Positions 1-8,854 of a stretch of DNA of 64,000 bases are shown here, piece by piece. Location: the NCBI GenBank assembly GCA_006218025.1, contig VBWA01000007.1, positions 62,001 through 126,000 of the forward strand, given 5' to 3'. Both the position numbers and the translations under genes were made by a program. Source of the DNA: Rhodocyclaceae bacterium. GTDB taxonomy: Bacteria > Pseudomonadota > Gammaproteobacteria > Burkholderiales > Rhodocyclaceae. The notes under the pieces are model-generated. The model was not told where the DNA came from and made no database searches. It saw only the letters and a list, made by a program, of their open reading frames with translations. Each line of letters starts with the position of its first letter. Within the stretch, counting starts at the first letter, position 1.

Positions 1-1
1 C

Positions 2-913
2 GGCGGTTCGGTCGGGCGCGGCGGCGGGCCGAGCTATCAGGCCATCCTCGCGCAGCCGCAGGGCGCGGTGCAGGGCCAGATCCGCATCACCGAACAGGGC
101 GAAGTGATCGCCTCGAAATACGCCAACCCGGAACTCGGCCGGCGCAACCTGGAAATCCTCGCCGCCGCGACGCTCGAGGCCACGCTGCTGGCGCACGAGC
201 ACGATGCGCCGCGCCCCGGGTTCCTCGCCGCGATGGAAGAATTGTCCACGACAGCCTTCGCCGCCTATCGCGGCATGGTCTACGAGACGCCGGGCTTCGA
301 GCAGTACTTCTGGGAATCCACGGTGATCGCCGAAATTGCCGCGCTCAACATCGGCAGCCGGCCCGCCTCGCGCAAGAAGACCACGGCGATCGAGGACCTG
401 CGCGCCATCCCCTGGGTGTTCTCCTGGGCGCAGTGCCGCCTGATGCTGCCGGGCTGGTTCGGCTTCGGCGCGGCAGTCGTCACATTCCGCGAAACGCATG
501 GCGAAGCGGGCATGGCGCTGCTCGCCGAGATGAATCGCGAGTGGGGTTTTTTCCGCGCCCTGCTGTCGAACATGGATATGGTGCTGGGCAAGAGCGACAT
601 CGCGATCGCCGAACGCTACTCGCAGCTGGTGAAGGACGAAGACCTGCGCAACGCGATCTTCCCGCGCCTCAAGGCCGAGTGGCAGGCGGCCATCGACGCG
701 CTGCTGGCGATCACCGGGCAAGGCGAACTGCTCGACGGAAATCCGCTCTTGAAGCGCTCGATCCGGAACCGCTTTCCCTATCTCGATCCGCTCAACCACA
801 TCCAGATCGAACTGCTGCGGCGTCACCGCGGCGGCGAGACCGACGACCGGGTGCAACGCGGCATCCACCTGACCATCAACGGCGTCGCCGCGGGCCTGCG
901 CAACAGCGGCTGA
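2..913 (+). CDS. ppc: Phosphoenolpyruvate carboxylase, C-terminal part (5' end outside window)
   Basis: Catalyses carboxylation of PEP to oxaloacetate, an anaplerotic cytosolic reaction. The frame is open from the first bases and begins with a Gly-rich stretch containing GRGGGPSY, the conserved loop of PEP carboxylases, followed by [11 protein letters not shown]. Further on there are [12 protein letters not shown] and LPGWFGFG, both family signatures, and the chain ends in LRNSG, close to the usual C-terminal xxNTG. About 303 residues are present of a family length near 900. It stands alone here, tail-to-tail with the clsB gene. Identification is secure; only the N-terminal two thirds are missing. 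Confidence 0.96.
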   Translation, partial: GGSVGRGGGPSYQAILAQPQGAVQGQIRITEQGEVIASKYANPELGRRNLEILAAATLEATLLAHEHDAPRPGFLAAMEELSTTAFAAYRGMVYETPGFEQYFWESTVIAEIAALNIGSRPASRKKTTAIEDLRAIPWVFSWAQCRLMLPGWFGFGAAVVTFRETHGEAGMALLAEMNREWGFFRALLSNMDMVLGKSDIAIAERYSQLVKDEDLRNAIFPRLKAEWQAAIDALLAITGQGELLDGNPLLKRSIRNRFPYLDPLNHIQIELLRRHRGGETDDRVQRGIHLTINGVAAGLRNSG

Positions 914-931
914 GCAGCGGCTGCAGTCCGG

Positions 932-2116
932 TTACTGCTTTCCGCCGTAACGCGTGACGCCGACCAGGATGCGCACCAGACTGTAGGCGGCAGCCGCGAC
1001 GAGGCGCGCCAGCCAGGAACGACGGCGGTGGTCCTGGGACCGGATCTCCCTCGATGCGCCGCTGATGGCCCTATCGAGGCTGGCCCGCAACTCGCCGGCG
1101 AAGGCGGCATCGCGCACCACCAGGTTGGCTTCACGCGACAGCAGAAAGCTGAAGGGGTCGATGTTCGACGAGCCGACCGTCGCCCAGTGCTTGTCGATCA
1201 CCGCCACCTTGGCATGCAGGAAACCCTTTTCGTATTCGAATACGCGCACGCCGGCCGACAGCATCCGGTCGTAGAGCGACTGCGTCGCAAAGTGCTGCAG
1301 TACGTATTCGACGCGGCCCTGCAGCAGCAACGTCACGCTGACGCCCCGCTTGGCCGCCGCCAGCAGCGCCTTGCGAAAGCGCAGGCCGGGAAGAAAATAG
1401 GCGTTGGCAATCACAATTTCGTTCCGGGCGCGATGGATGGCGCCCAGATAGGCGTTCTCGATGTCGCGCCGGTGGCGCAAGTTGTCCCGGATCAGCAGTG
1501 CGGCCAGAGTCGTGCCGCGAAGGCCCGGTGCTGCGGGCAGCGGCGCCGGCGGCGGCGGGCGGCGGCCGAGACTGGCCCAGCGCACCAGCCGCCAGACATG
1601 CCGACAAGTGACATGGATGCGCGCCACCAGCGGACCTTCGATGCTCACGGCGTAATCGAAACGCGCCGACACCTCTTTGCCGTCGTCGAAATCGTCCAGC
1701 ACATTGATGCCGCCGACGAAGGCGGTGCGGCCATCGACCACCACCAGTTTGCGATGCAGCCGGCGCAGGCGGTGGCGCCGGAAGCGAAGCTTGCCGATCT
1801 CCGGCCGATAGGTCATCACCTCCACGCCCTGGGCCGCCAGCGACTCCCCCAGACCCGCGGCAAATTCGCGCGCACCGAAGCCGTCGACCAGCACACGCAC
1901 GGCGACGCCCCGCAGCGCCGCGTTGCCCAGCGCCGTGGCGACGCGCCGTCCGGTGCTGTCGTCGGCAAAAATGTAGGCCTCGAGATGCACCTCATGCAGG
2001 GCCGCATCGATCGCGGCAATCACGGCAGGGAAATACTCGGCGCCCGATTCGAGCAAAGACAGGCGATTGCCGCCAAGGAAGTGATGCTCGGCGGCATCGC
2101 GCAAGGCGGCGCTCAC
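932..2116 (-). CDS. clsB: Cardiolipin synthase B-type phospholipase D protein
   Basis: Phospholipase D superfamily enzyme, expected to join phospholipids into cardiolipin at the inner membrane. Two HKD motifs are visible: HRKLVVVDGRTAFVGG in the first half and HAKVAVIDKHWATVGSSN in the second, each with the following GG or GS-SN. I chose the GTG at 2116 because it overlaps the stop of the upstream gene (GTGA); an upstream ATG would run deep into that gene. The result is 394 residues, the usual size of ClsB. There is no N-terminal membrane hairpin of the ClsA type. The order YbhP-like then ClsB matches the E. coli ybhP-clsB pair, which supports the B-type assignment. Confidence 0.9.
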   Translation of the reverse strand: MSAALRDAAEHHFLGGNRLSLLESGAEYFPAVIAAIDAALHEVHLEAYIFADDSTGRRVATALGNAALRGVAVRVLVDGFGAREFAAGLGESLAAQGVEVMTYRPEIGKLRFRRHRLRRLHRKLVVVDGRTAFVGGINVLDDFDDGKEVSARFDYAVSIEGPLVARIHVTCRHVWRLVRWASLGRRPPPPAPLPAAPGLRGTTLAALLIRDNLRHRRDIENAYLGAIHRARNEIVIANAYFLPGLRFRKALLAAAKRGVSVTLLLQGRVEYVLQHFATQSLYDRMLSAGVRVFEYEKGFLHAKVAVIDKHWATVGSSNIDPFSFLLSREANLVVRDAAFAGELRASLDRAISGASREIRSQDHRRRSWLARLVAAAAYSLVRILVGVTRYGGKQ

Positions 2117-2877
2117 GGCGCGGTGGTCTTGATCTTGAGTTCGGCGGTCAGCACGGCGTGGTCGGAGATGGTCGACCACGGCCGCCCGGCATGCACCTGC
2201 GTATCGACCACCTGCAGGCCGCGCTGGTAAATCCGGTCGAGGCGAAACATCGGCAGCGCCGCGGGGTAGCTGCGCGAAGGACGCCGGCGGGCGCCCGCAA
2301 AAACCTCCACCAGGCCGAGGCGATCCGCCAGCAGATCATCCGCCTTATTGCGCCAGTCGTTGAAGTCGCCCGCAATCAGCAGCGGTGCGTCGGCCGGCAC
2401 CAGATCTTCGATGTGGCTCGCCAGCGCATCGAGTTGCAGCCGCCGCGAGCGCGCGAACAGCGAGAGATGCACGCAAACGCAATGCAGCGGTTGCGCCAGA
2501 TGCGGCAGCTCGACGGCGCAGTGCAACAGCCCGCGCCGGTCGAAACGCAGGTGCGTCACATCCTGATTGTGCTCGGTGAGAATGGGAAAACGCGAGAGGA
2601 TCGCGTTGCCGTGATGGCCGTGGTCATAGACCATGTTGCTACCGTAGGAGTGGTTTTCCCAGACGTCCTCGGCGAGGAATTCATGTTGCGGCTGCGACGG
2701 CCAATCGACATGCCGCTCGGCATGGCGCAGGTGCAATCCCTGCACTTCCTGCAGGAAAACAATGTCGGCCGACAACTCACGCAGGCGGTCGCGCAGTTCA
2801 TGCACCATCATGCGGCGATTGAACTGCGAAAAACCCTTGTGGATATTCCAGGTGGCGACGGAGAGCGCGAGTGTCAT
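2113..2877 (-). CDS. Endonuclease/exonuclease/phosphatase family protein, YbhP-like
   Basis: Metal-dependent phosphodiesterase fold (DNase I / EEP superfamily). Near the N-terminus is ATWNIHKG (metal-binding Asn), then FLQEVQG (catalytic Glu), in the C-terminal half IAGDFNDW, and near the end ISDHAVL (catalytic Asp-His). These are the four EEP signatures in order in 254 residues. It is the translationally coupled partner of clsB, as in E. coli ybhP-clsB, so a role in phospholipid metabolism is plausible but not proven. The substrate cannot be read from sequence. Confidence 0.88.
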   Translation of the reverse strand: MTLALSVATWNIHKGFSQFNRRMMVHELRDRLRELSADIVFLQEVQGLHLRHAERHVDWPSQPQHEFLAEDVWENHSYGSNMVYDHGHHGNAILSRFPILTEHNQDVTHLRFDRRGLLHCAVELPHLAQPLHCVCVHLSLFARSRRLQLDALASHIEDLVPADAPLLIAGDFNDWRNKADDLLADRLGLVEVFAGARRRPSRSYPAALPMFRLDRIYQRGLQVVDTQVHAGRPWSTISDHAVLTAELKIKTTAP

Positions 2878-2923
2878 GGTGCGGCTGTCTCAAAGCGCCA
2901 GTCTACAGCGCGCAAGCGGGGTT

Positions 2924-3634
2924 TCAAACCCGAATGTGAAATGGACTGAAGTCGGTATTGCGGTCGTACCAGTCTTCGTGCTCCGCGCGCTTGAGAAAAG
3001 CCACCACGCGGTAGGTGACGGGCGTCATCAGCACTTCCCAGCCGGTCTTGAGCAGGTACTGGGCGAGGGCGATTTTCGCCACCTGCGCGTCGGGCCAGAT
3101 GCCGTAGAAGGCGATGACGTAGAACAGGCCCGAATCCACCGCCTCGCCGATCAGGGTCGAGCCGATGGTGCGCATCCACAGCCGGCGGCCCTGCATCCAC
3201 ACCTTCATCTTCGCCATCACGTAGCTGTTGGCGAAGCTGCCGCACCAGAAAGCGATCATCGAGCCGGCGACGATGCGCCAGGTGTTGCCGAAGACGCCTT
3301 CCATGTGCGCCTGGTAGGCACGATTGAAGTCGTCCGGCACCGGCGGCAGGGCCAGCGCCACGGCGGCCATGAAGGCGGCGAAGGTCAGCGCGGCAAAGCC
3401 GGCCCAGACCACGCGCCGGTCGCGGCCATAGCCATAGACCTCGGTCAGGATGTCGCCGAAAATGTAGGAGATCGGGAAGAACAGCACCCCGGCCGAGAAA
3501 CTCACCTCGCCAATCAGCGGCAGCGTGAGCTGCGCCGCCTTGGCCGCACCGATCAGGTTGGAACACAGCAGCACGCAGACAAAGGCCGCCATCACCAGGT
3601 CGTAGTAGCGGTAGCTGCGCTGCGGCGTGTTCAT
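2924..3634 (-). CDS. yhhQ: Queuosine precursor transporter (YhhQ/VUT family)
   Basis: Integral membrane protein of 236 residues with about six hydrophobic segments. It belongs to the YhhQ/vitamin-uptake-like family, which imports preQ0/preQ1 for queuosine synthesis. Family features seen are LLCSNLIGAAKAA in the first helix, FPISYIFGDILTEVYGYG in the second block, and the later SMIAFWCGSFANSYVMAKMK. It follows nadA by about 20 bases in the same leftward run. The C-terminus is hydrophilic and cytoplasmic. The start ATG at 3634 gives the expected N-terminal length. Confidence 0.9.
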   Translation of the reverse strand: MNTPQRSYRYYDLVMAAFVCVLLCSNLIGAAKAAQLTLPLIGEVSFSAGVLFFPISYIFGDILTEVYGYGRDRRVVWAGFAALTFAAFMAAVALALPPVPDDFNRAYQAHMEGVFGNTWRIVAGSMIAFWCGSFANSYVMAKMKVWMQGRRLWMRTIGSTLIGEAVDSGLFYVIAFYGIWPDAQVAKIALAQYLLKTGWEVLMTPVTYRVVAFLKRAEHEDWYDRNTDFSPFHIRV

Positions 3635-3641
3635 CTGCCGC

Positions 3642-3668
3642 TCAAGAGTCGGCGCTCACGACACGGCG
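3642..3668 (+). repeat. 27-bp dispersed repeat, copy 1 (diverged)
   Basis: Begins TCAAGAGTCGGCGCT, identical over 15 bases to the copy inside birA, and ends ACGGCG. The middle is diverged. It covers the nadA stop codon, so in the nadA transcript it is the last codons plus the first untranslated bases. Confidence 0.6.
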
Positions 3669-4753
3669 AGCATCCGCTCCAGGGCTATTTTCGCCAGCTT
3701 CGCCTCGTGTTCCGGCACCTTGATCTGGTTGACCACCTTGCCTTCGGCGAGGTTTTCCAGGGTCCACGCCAGATGCTGCGGATCGATGCGCTGCATGGTC
3801 GAACACATGCAGATCGTGCTGGCCATGAACTGCACGATCTTGCCTTCGTGCTTCACTTCCTGCGCCAGGCGCTCGACTAGGTTGAGCTCGGTGCCGACCA
3901 GCCAGCGCGTGTTGGGCGGCGCAGCCTTCACCGTCTGCAAAATAGTTTCGGTGCTGCCGATGTAGTCGGACTGTTTGCAGACTTCGAAGCTGCACTCGGG
4001 GTGCGAAATGACGAGACCATCGGGATGCCGGTTGCGGAACTTGATGATGTCCTTGGGCTGGAACATCTGGTGCACCGAACAGAAGCCGTGCCAAAGAATG
4101 ATCTTCGCCTTCTCGATCTGTTCCCGCGTCAGGCCGCCCTGTTCGAGGTCGGGATTCCAGATCACCATTTCGTCGAGCGGAATGCCCATCTTGTAGCCGC
4201 TCCAGCGACCCAGGTGCTGGTCGGGGAAGAACAGCACCTTCTCGCGCTGGGCGAATGACCATTGCAAAATTTTTGTGGCATTGGACGAGGTGCAGACGAT
4301 GCCGCCGTGTTCGCCGCAGAATGCCTTCAGGTCGGCAGCCGAATTGATGTAGGTGACCGGCGTGACTTTCTGGTCGGGATCGAGCACTGCGGCGAGTTCG
4401 CGCCAGGCGCGCTCGACCTTGGCCAGGCTGGCCATGTCGGCCATCGAACAACCGGCCGCCAGATCGGGGAGGATGGAAACCTGTTCGGGGCGCGAAAGGA
4501 TGTCGGCCACTTCGGCCATGAAATGCACACCGCAGAAGACGATGTTCTCGGCGTCGGACTGCGAGGCCAGACGCGACAGCTTGAGCGAATCGCCGGTGAT
4601 GTCGGCATGGGCATAGACATCGGCGCGCTGGTAATGGTGGCACAGCAGCAGCACCTTGTCGCCCAGCTTGGCGCGCGCGGCGCGGATGCGCTCGCCGGCG
4701 TCCCGGTCGGCCAGGGTGTTGAAGCGGTCAAAGGAAATGGTTGCGGTTTGCAT
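3656..4753 (-). CDS. nadA: Quinolinate synthase A
   Basis: Condenses iminoaspartate with dihydroxyacetone phosphate to quinolinate in NAD synthesis, using a [4Fe-4S] cluster. At 365 residues it is of the longer NadA type. Visible are LLCHHYQRADVYAHAD near the N-terminus, SDAENIVFCGVHFMAE, the central CTSSNA cysteine motif, FCSVHQMF, HPECSFEVC, and the C-terminal MASTICMCSTMQRIDPQHL carrying further cysteines. The start ATG at 4753 fits family alignments. No nadB or nadC is in the window. It lies upstream of yhhQ in the leftward run; a dispersed repeat separates it from the rhodanese gene. Confidence 0.96.
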   Translation of the reverse strand: MQTATISFDRFNTLADRDAGERIRAARAKLGDKVLLLCHHYQRADVYAHADITGDSLKLSRLASQSDAENIVFCGVHFMAEVADILSRPEQVSILPDLAAGCSMADMASLAKVERAWRELAAVLDPDQKVTPVTYINSAADLKAFCGEHGGIVCTSSNATKILQWSFAQREKVLFFPDQHLGRWSGYKMGIPLDEMVIWNPDLEQGGLTREQIEKAKIILWHGFCSVHQMFQPKDIIKFRNRHPDGLVISHPECSFEVCKQSDYIGSTETILQTVKAAPPNTRWLVGTELNLVERLAQEVKHEGKIVQFMASTICMCSTMQRIDPQHLAWTLENLAEGKVVNQIKVPEHEAKLAKIALERMLAVS

Positions 4754-4804
4754 GATTGGAATTCGCGAAATTAACGAAACACCTTGGTCGAAGTTTCTGG
4801 TAAT

Positions 4805-4887
4805 GGACGCGCGCAGCGCGCCGACGGGTAACCCCCCGCGAGGGGGGAAGGGGGGCGGGCAACCAATTCGCCTTTCGCGTGTTTCAT
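4805..4887 (-). repeat. ~85-bp intergenic dispersed element, copy A
   Basis: Read on the minus strand it starts GAAACACGCGAAAGGCGAAT, continues through a C-rich tract, carries a hairpin CCCCCC-TCGC-GGGGGG, and ends in a GC-rich alternating segment. The same order of blocks occurs at 16060-16149 and 19410-19493. It sits between the rhodanese gene and nadA, on the coding strand of both. The rest of the gap (4754-4918) shows nothing else. Confidence 0.75.
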
Positions 4888-4918
4888 CTGCGGCGGGTGG
4901 CTCTCGGTGCCATGAGCG

Positions 4919-5371
4919 CTACGACTGGTTCCAGGGCAGGCCTGCGGCACGCCAACCGCCGCTGCGATTGCGCTGGCCGTTGGCGTCCTTGTTGCCCTCG
5001 AAACCTTCGAGGATGTTGTAGCAATCGGGAAACCCGGCCTCGGTGGCGGCCTTCGCCGCCGCGCTGGAGCGCTGGCCGGATCGGCACAGGAACAGCAGCA
5101 GGGATTCGGTGGTCACGCTGTGCTTCAGGGTCTGCATGAAATGCACATTGAACACGTTGCCGGGATAGGCCATCCATTCGATCTCGAGGGCGCCCGGCAC
5201 GCGGCCGACCCAGTCCCACTCGGCCTTGGTGCGCACATCGATAAGCCGGGCGCTGGGTGCGAGTTGCAACAGTTCATGGGCCTCGCGTGGCGTCAGCGCG
5301 CCCTCGTAAGGCAGCTTCAGTTCGCGGGCGCGCGACTGCGCCAGGCTGAGGATTTCGGTGATGCGTCCCAT
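4919..5371 (-). CDS. Rhodanese-like domain protein
   Basis: Single-domain rhodanese of 150 residues, presumably cytosolic as no signal peptide is seen. The fold markers are LTPREAHELLQ, the DVRTKAEWDWVG motif, and the active-site loop LCRSGQRSSAAA with the catalytic Cys, followed by GFPDCYNILEGFEG. The C-terminus NRSGGWRAAGLPW is typical of a betaproteobacterial subgroup. I chose ATG 5371; the upstream in-frame codon at 5431 would overlap the divergent CDF gene. The sulfur acceptor is unknown. Confidence 0.85.
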   Translation of the reverse strand: MGRITEILSLAQSRARELKLPYEGALTPREAHELLQLAPSARLIDVRTKAEWDWVGRVPGALEIEWMAYPGNVFNVHFMQTLKHSVTTESLLLFLCRSGQRSSAAAKAATEAGFPDCYNILEGFEGNKDANGQRNRSGGWRAAGLPWNQS

Positions 5372-5430
5372 GGGAATACAGGCCGGACCGGCGGGATAGA
5401 ATGCAAGGGTTTCGAGTATAGCTTCCCCCA

Positions 5431-6627
5431 ATGGCCCGCGAAACCCACTCAGACAACATGGCCGACACCCCGCCCCAAAAAACGCAGTCGAAGGACGACG
5501 AACGCTTCCAGGAAGGCCAGCGCATCACCTGGGTGAGCGTCGGCGTCAATATCGTGTTGACCGCGATGCAGCTGGTGGTCGGCTTCGTCGCCCACTCGCA
5601 GAGCCTGATCGCGGATGCCATGCACACGCTGTCGGACATCGTCGCCGATGCCTTCGTGCTGTTCGCCAACCGCAAGGGCGCGGAAGCGGCGGATGCCGAT
5701 CATCCCTATGGCCATGGCCGCTTCGAGACGGCGGCCTCGCTGGTGCTGGGCCTGCTGCTGGCGGGCACCGGCGGCGGCATCCTGATTGCGGCGGCGGGAC
5801 GCCTGCAGGACATCGGCAGCGCGCCGCCGGTGGGCGTCGCCGCGATGTGGGCGGCGATGATTACCCTGGCGGCCAAGGAAGGCCTGTTCCGCTACATGCT
5901 GGCAACCGCCGAGCGCCTGCGTTCGCCGATGCTGGTGGCGAATGCCTGGCACGCCCGCGCCGATGCGTTGTCCTCGCTGGTAGTGGCGGCGGGCATCGGC
6001 GGCGCACTGCTCGGATTCAATTTTGCCGATGCGGTGGCCGCGATCATCGTCGGCGCCATGATCGTGCGCGCCGGATTCAAGTTCGGCTGGGCAGCCATAC
6101 GGGAACTGATCGATACCGGCCTTTCGGCAGAGGAAGTGGCCGCGATCCGGCACACCATCGCCAGTACCCCCGGCGTGCTCGGCATGCATGAGCTGCGCAC
6201 GCGGCGCATGGCGCATCAGGTGCTGGTCGATGCCCATGTCCAGGTGAACCCGCGCATCAGCGTGTCCGAAGGGCACCGCGTCGCCGAATCGGCGCGGCAG
6301 CGCGTGCTGGACAGCCACCCGGAAGTACTCGACGTGCTGGTCCACGTCGATGCCGAAAATGACTTGCTGGGCAATGCGGCGATTCAGTTGCCCGACCGCG
6401 CCGTCCTTCTCGCCCATCTGGGCGAGCTGCTCGACACGACGCCGCCCGAGTTAGAGCGAACGACCCTGCATTACCTCGGCAACCGGGTCGAGGCGGAAGT
6501 TTTTCTGCCTCCCGGCTTTGCCGACGAGGCCATGCTGGGCACGATCAAACGGCGCGTGGAAGCCGCGCTGCCCGGGGACCCGTGGTTCATCGCCATCCGG
6601 CTCAACCAGAGAATTGCACCAAATTAG
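5431..6627 (+). CDS. Cation diffusion facilitator family transporter
   Basis: Proton-coupled divalent metal exporter of the inner membrane (Zn/Fe/Mn/Co range). It has 398 residues, with six helices in the first 230 and a cytoplasmic C-terminal domain. Metal-site motifs are DAMHTLSDIVADAF in helix 2, HPYGHGRFE after it, and NAWHARADALSS in helix 5, giving the DxxxD and HxxxD pairs. The C-terminal domain is longer than in minimal CDFs (VHVDAEND...). ATG 5458 (MADTPPQ) is an alternative start; no convincing ribosome site distinguishes them. The stop codon lies within an NtrC-like box that belongs to glnA. Confidence 0.9.
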   Translation: MARETHSDNMADTPPQKTQSKDDERFQEGQRITWVSVGVNIVLTAMQLVVGFVAHSQSLIADAMHTLSDIVADAFVLFANRKGAEAADADHPYGHGRFETAASLVLGLLLAGTGGGILIAAAGRLQDIGSAPPVGVAAMWAAMITLAAKEGLFRYMLATAERLRSPMLVANAWHARADALSSLVVAAGIGGALLGFNFADAVAAIIVGAMIVRAGFKFGWAAIRELIDTGLSAEEVAAIRHTIASTPGVLGMHELRTRRMAHQVLVDAHVQVNPRISVSEGHRVAESARQRVLDSHPEVLDVLVHVDAENDLLGNAAIQLPDRAVLLAHLGELLDTTPPELERTTLHYLGNRVEAEVFLPPGFADEAMLGTIKRRVEAALPGDPWFIAIRLNQRIAPN

Positions 6628-6662
6628 TGCCGATTGCCCCGGATACGCACGCCGTTGGTGCG
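6615..6662 (+). promoter_or_regulatory. Two NtrC-type enhancer boxes upstream of glnA
   Basis: Box 1 at 6615-6631 reads TGCACC-AAAT-TAGTGC and box 2 at 6646-6662 reads CGCACG-CCGT-TGGTGC. Both fit the NtrC consensus TGCACC-N4-TGGTGCA with one to three mismatches. Their centres are 31 bp apart and lie about 73-104 bp upstream of the sigma-54 -24 element, the same geometry as the E. coli glnAp2 enhancers. Box 1 overlaps the CDF stop codon. Confidence 0.75.
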
Positions 6663-6725
6663 CTCATTGAGCAGTCGAGAAGCAAAAAGACTTGTGGCAC
6701 AATCGCTTCTTTTTGACAGCCCAAA

Positions 6726-6741
6726 TGGCACGCTAACTGCT
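6726..6741 (+). promoter_or_regulatory. Sigma-54 promoter of glnA
   Basis: TGGCACGCTAACTGCT matches the -24/-12 consensus TGGCACG-N4-TTGCW except for one base, with the obligatory GG-N10-GC. It is about 70 bases upstream of the glnA start. NtrB and NtrC are encoded just downstream. Confidence 0.8.
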
Positions 6742-6811
6742 AACAGGGTGCTGCACCGTATTTCGGTTTCGATTTCACAGCATTTGCCATTCACTCTCAG
6801 GAGAGCTACTC

Positions 6812-8221
6812 ATGACCCCCCAGGACGTAATCAAGATGGTCGAAGAAAAGGAAGTCCGTTTCGTCGACTTCCGCTTCACCGACACGCGCGGCAAGGAACA
6901 GCACGTTGGCGTGCCGATCTCCCACTTCGGCATGGAAAAATTCGAAGACGGCCACGCCTTCGACGGCTCCTCGATTGCCGGCTGGAAGGGCATTCAGGCA
7001 TCCGACATGCAGCTGATGCCCGACGCGAACACCGCCTACATCGACCCCTTCATGGACGAAACCACGCTGGTGCTGACCTGCGACGTGGTCGAGCCGGCCG
7101 ACGGCAAGGGCTACGACCGCGACCCGCGTTCGATCGCCAAGCGCGCCGAGGCCTACCTCAAGTCCTCCGGCATCGGCGACACCGCCTACTTCGGCCCCGA
7201 GCCCGAATTCTTCATTTTCGACGCCGTCGAGTGGAAGATCGACATGTCCGGCTCCTACTGCAAGGTCATCTCGGAAGAGGCCGCCTGGGCCTCGGCGGAC
7301 AAGTTCGAGTCCGGCAACACCGGCCATCGCCCGACCGTCAAGGGCGGCTACTTCCCGGTGCCTCCGGTCGACAGCCTCAACGACATCCGCGCCCAGATGT
7401 GTATCGCGCTGGAAGCCTGCGGCGTGCCGGTGGAAGTGCATCACCACGAAGTCGCCACCGCCGGCCAGTGCGAAATCGGCACCAAGTTCGGCAGCCTGGT
7501 GCAGCGCGCCGACTGGACCCAGATCCTCAAATACATCGTGCATAACGTCGCCCACAGCTACGGCAAGACCGCGACCTTCATGCCCAAGCCGATCGTCGGC
7601 GACAACGGTTCCGGCATGCACGTGCATCAGTCGATCTGGAAGGACGGCAAGAACCTGTTTGCCGGCAACGGCTATGCCGGCCTGTCCGATACGGCGCTCT
7701 ACTACATCGGCGGCATCATCAAGCATGCCCGCGCGCTGAACGCCATCACCAACCCGCTGACCAACTCCTACAAGCGTCTGGTTCCCGGCTTCGAAGCACC
7801 GGTCAAGCTGGCCTACTCGGCACGCAACCGCTCCGCCTCGATCCGCGTTCCCTACGTGCATTCCGACAAGGCCCGTCGCATCGAAGTGCGCTTCCCGGAT
7901 CCGGGTGCCAACCCCTATCTGGCCTTCACCGCGATGATGATGGCCGGTCTCGACGGCATCCAGAACAAGATTCACCCCGGCGATCCGGCCGACAAGAATC
8001 TGTACGATCTGCCGCCGGAAGAAGACGCGAAGATCCCGACTGTTTGCTCAAGTCTGGAACAGGCGCTGGAGTACCTGGACAAGGGCCGCGAATTCCTGCT
8101 GCGCGGCGGCGTGTTCAGCAACGAGATGATCGATGCCTACATCGAACTCAGGAATGAAGAAGTCACGCGCTTCCGCATGACCACCCATCCGCTCGAGTAC
8201 GAGATGTACTACTCGATTTGA
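6812..8221 (+). CDS. glnA: Glutamine synthetase, type I
   Basis: Makes glutamine from glutamate, ammonia and ATP in the cytosol; central to nitrogen assimilation. It has 469 residues, the standard GSI-beta length. Signatures include [18 protein letters not shown], the metal/ATP region [10 protein letters not shown], and the substrate segment NRSASIRVP. The adenylylation loop NLYDLPPEE near residue 397 carries the modifiable Tyr, so activity should be controlled by GlnE. A good ribosome site (CAGGAGAG) precedes the ATG. Transcription is read from a sigma-54 promoter with twin NtrC boxes. A strong terminator follows. Confidence 0.98.
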   Translation: MTPQDVIKMVEEKEVRFVDFRFTDTRGKEQHVGVPISHFGMEKFEDGHAFDGSSIAGWKGIQASDMQLMPDANTAYIDPFMDETTLVLTCDVVEPADGKGYDRDPRSIAKRAEAYLKSSGIGDTAYFGPEPEFFIFDAVEWKIDMSGSYCKVISEEAAWASADKFESGNTGHRPTVKGGYFPVPPVDSLNDIRAQMCIALEACGVPVEVHHHEVATAGQCEIGTKFGSLVQRADWTQILKYIVHNVAHSYGKTATFMPKPIVGDNGSGMHVHQSIWKDGKNLFAGNGYAGLSDTALYYIGGIIKHARALNAITNPLTNSYKRLVPGFEAPVKLAYSARNRSASIRVPYVHSDKARRIEVRFPDPGANPYLAFTAMMMAGLDGIQNKIHPGDPADKNLYDLPPEEDAKIPTVCSSLEQALEYLDKGREFLLRGGVFSNEMIDAYIELRNEEVTRFRMTTHPLEYEMYYSI

Positions 8222-8304
8222 TGAAGCCCCTGCGTAGCAGGCGGGCCAGCAAAAAGCGCTGACCTCGCCGCCACGGATGATTGGTTTCGCAATACGCAGA
8301 ACAA

Positions 8305-8332
8305 ATGGACGGGCTTGCCCGTCCATTTTTTT
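8305..8332 (+). terminator. Rho-independent terminator after glnA
   Basis: Perfect 10-bp stem ATGGACGGGC / GCCCGTCCAT with a TT loop, followed by seven T in a row. It should separate glnA from the DUF4124-ntrBC genes, at least partly. Confidence 0.93.
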
Positions 8333-8357
8333 CTGCAATTGACATACACTCGACGGC

Positions 8358-8798
8358 ATGAAGAAAGCCCTCCTTGCCATCCCGCTTCTGCTGCCGCTGA
8401 CCGTGGCTGCCAGCACGCTCTACAAGTGCACGGACGATTCCGGCGTGGTGCTCTACACCAACCAGAAGACCGCCAAGAAGAGCTGCACGGTGCTCTCCTA
8501 CCAGTCGCCGCCCCCTGCTTCCACCGGCAGCGGCACCAAGCAACGCCCTGCCGCAACGCCGACGCCAAGCGACTTCCCGCGCGTTTCAGGCAGCGAACAA
8601 AGGGCCCGCGACGGCGACCGCCGCGCAATTCTCGACAAGGAACTCGCCAACGAGATGCAGAACCTGGATAAAGCCAGGAAGGCGCTGTTCGATGCCGGCA
8701 GCCAGCCCCCGGAAAAACTTCAGCCCCTGCGCGATACCGCCGCGTTGCACGAACGCAACGTCGAATCGCTGAAGAAAGAGCTCGGCAGCCTGCGCTGA
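8358..8798 (+). CDS. DUF4124 domain exported protein
   Basis: Small periplasmic or envelope protein of 146 residues. An N-terminal signal peptide (KKALLAIPLLLPLTVAAS) is followed by the DUF4124 pattern LYKCTDDSGVVLYTNQ with a later Cys, probably a disulfide pair, then a Pro/Thr-rich linker and a charged C-terminal coiled-coil-like region (LDKELANEMQNLDKARKAL). Genes of this kind are commonly found between glnA and ntrB in Betaproteobacteria. No enzymatic motif is seen, and the function is unknown. Confidence 0.85.
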   Translation: MKKALLAIPLLLPLTVAASTLYKCTDDSGVVLYTNQKTAKKSCTVLSYQSPPPASTGSGTKQRPAATPTPSDFPRVSGSEQRARDGDRRAILDKELANEMQNLDKARKALFDAGSQPPEKLQPLRDTAALHERNVESLKKELGSLR

Positions 8799-8854
8799 TC
8801 GAGAGTCCGAATGAGAACGGGCCGCTGGTGCGCTTCTTGCACGTTGGTTTAGTG

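Noticed and set aside
6695-6710. TGGCACAATCGCTTCT as a sigma-54 promoter of glnA
   Set aside because: The -12 half reads CTTCT and the GG-N10-GC spacing fails; the site at 6726-6741 fits far better.
8828-8842. GTGC-N7-GCAC palindrome before ntrB as an NtrC site
   Set aside because: NtrC half-sites are in the opposite order (GCAC...GTGC), so this is not a match.
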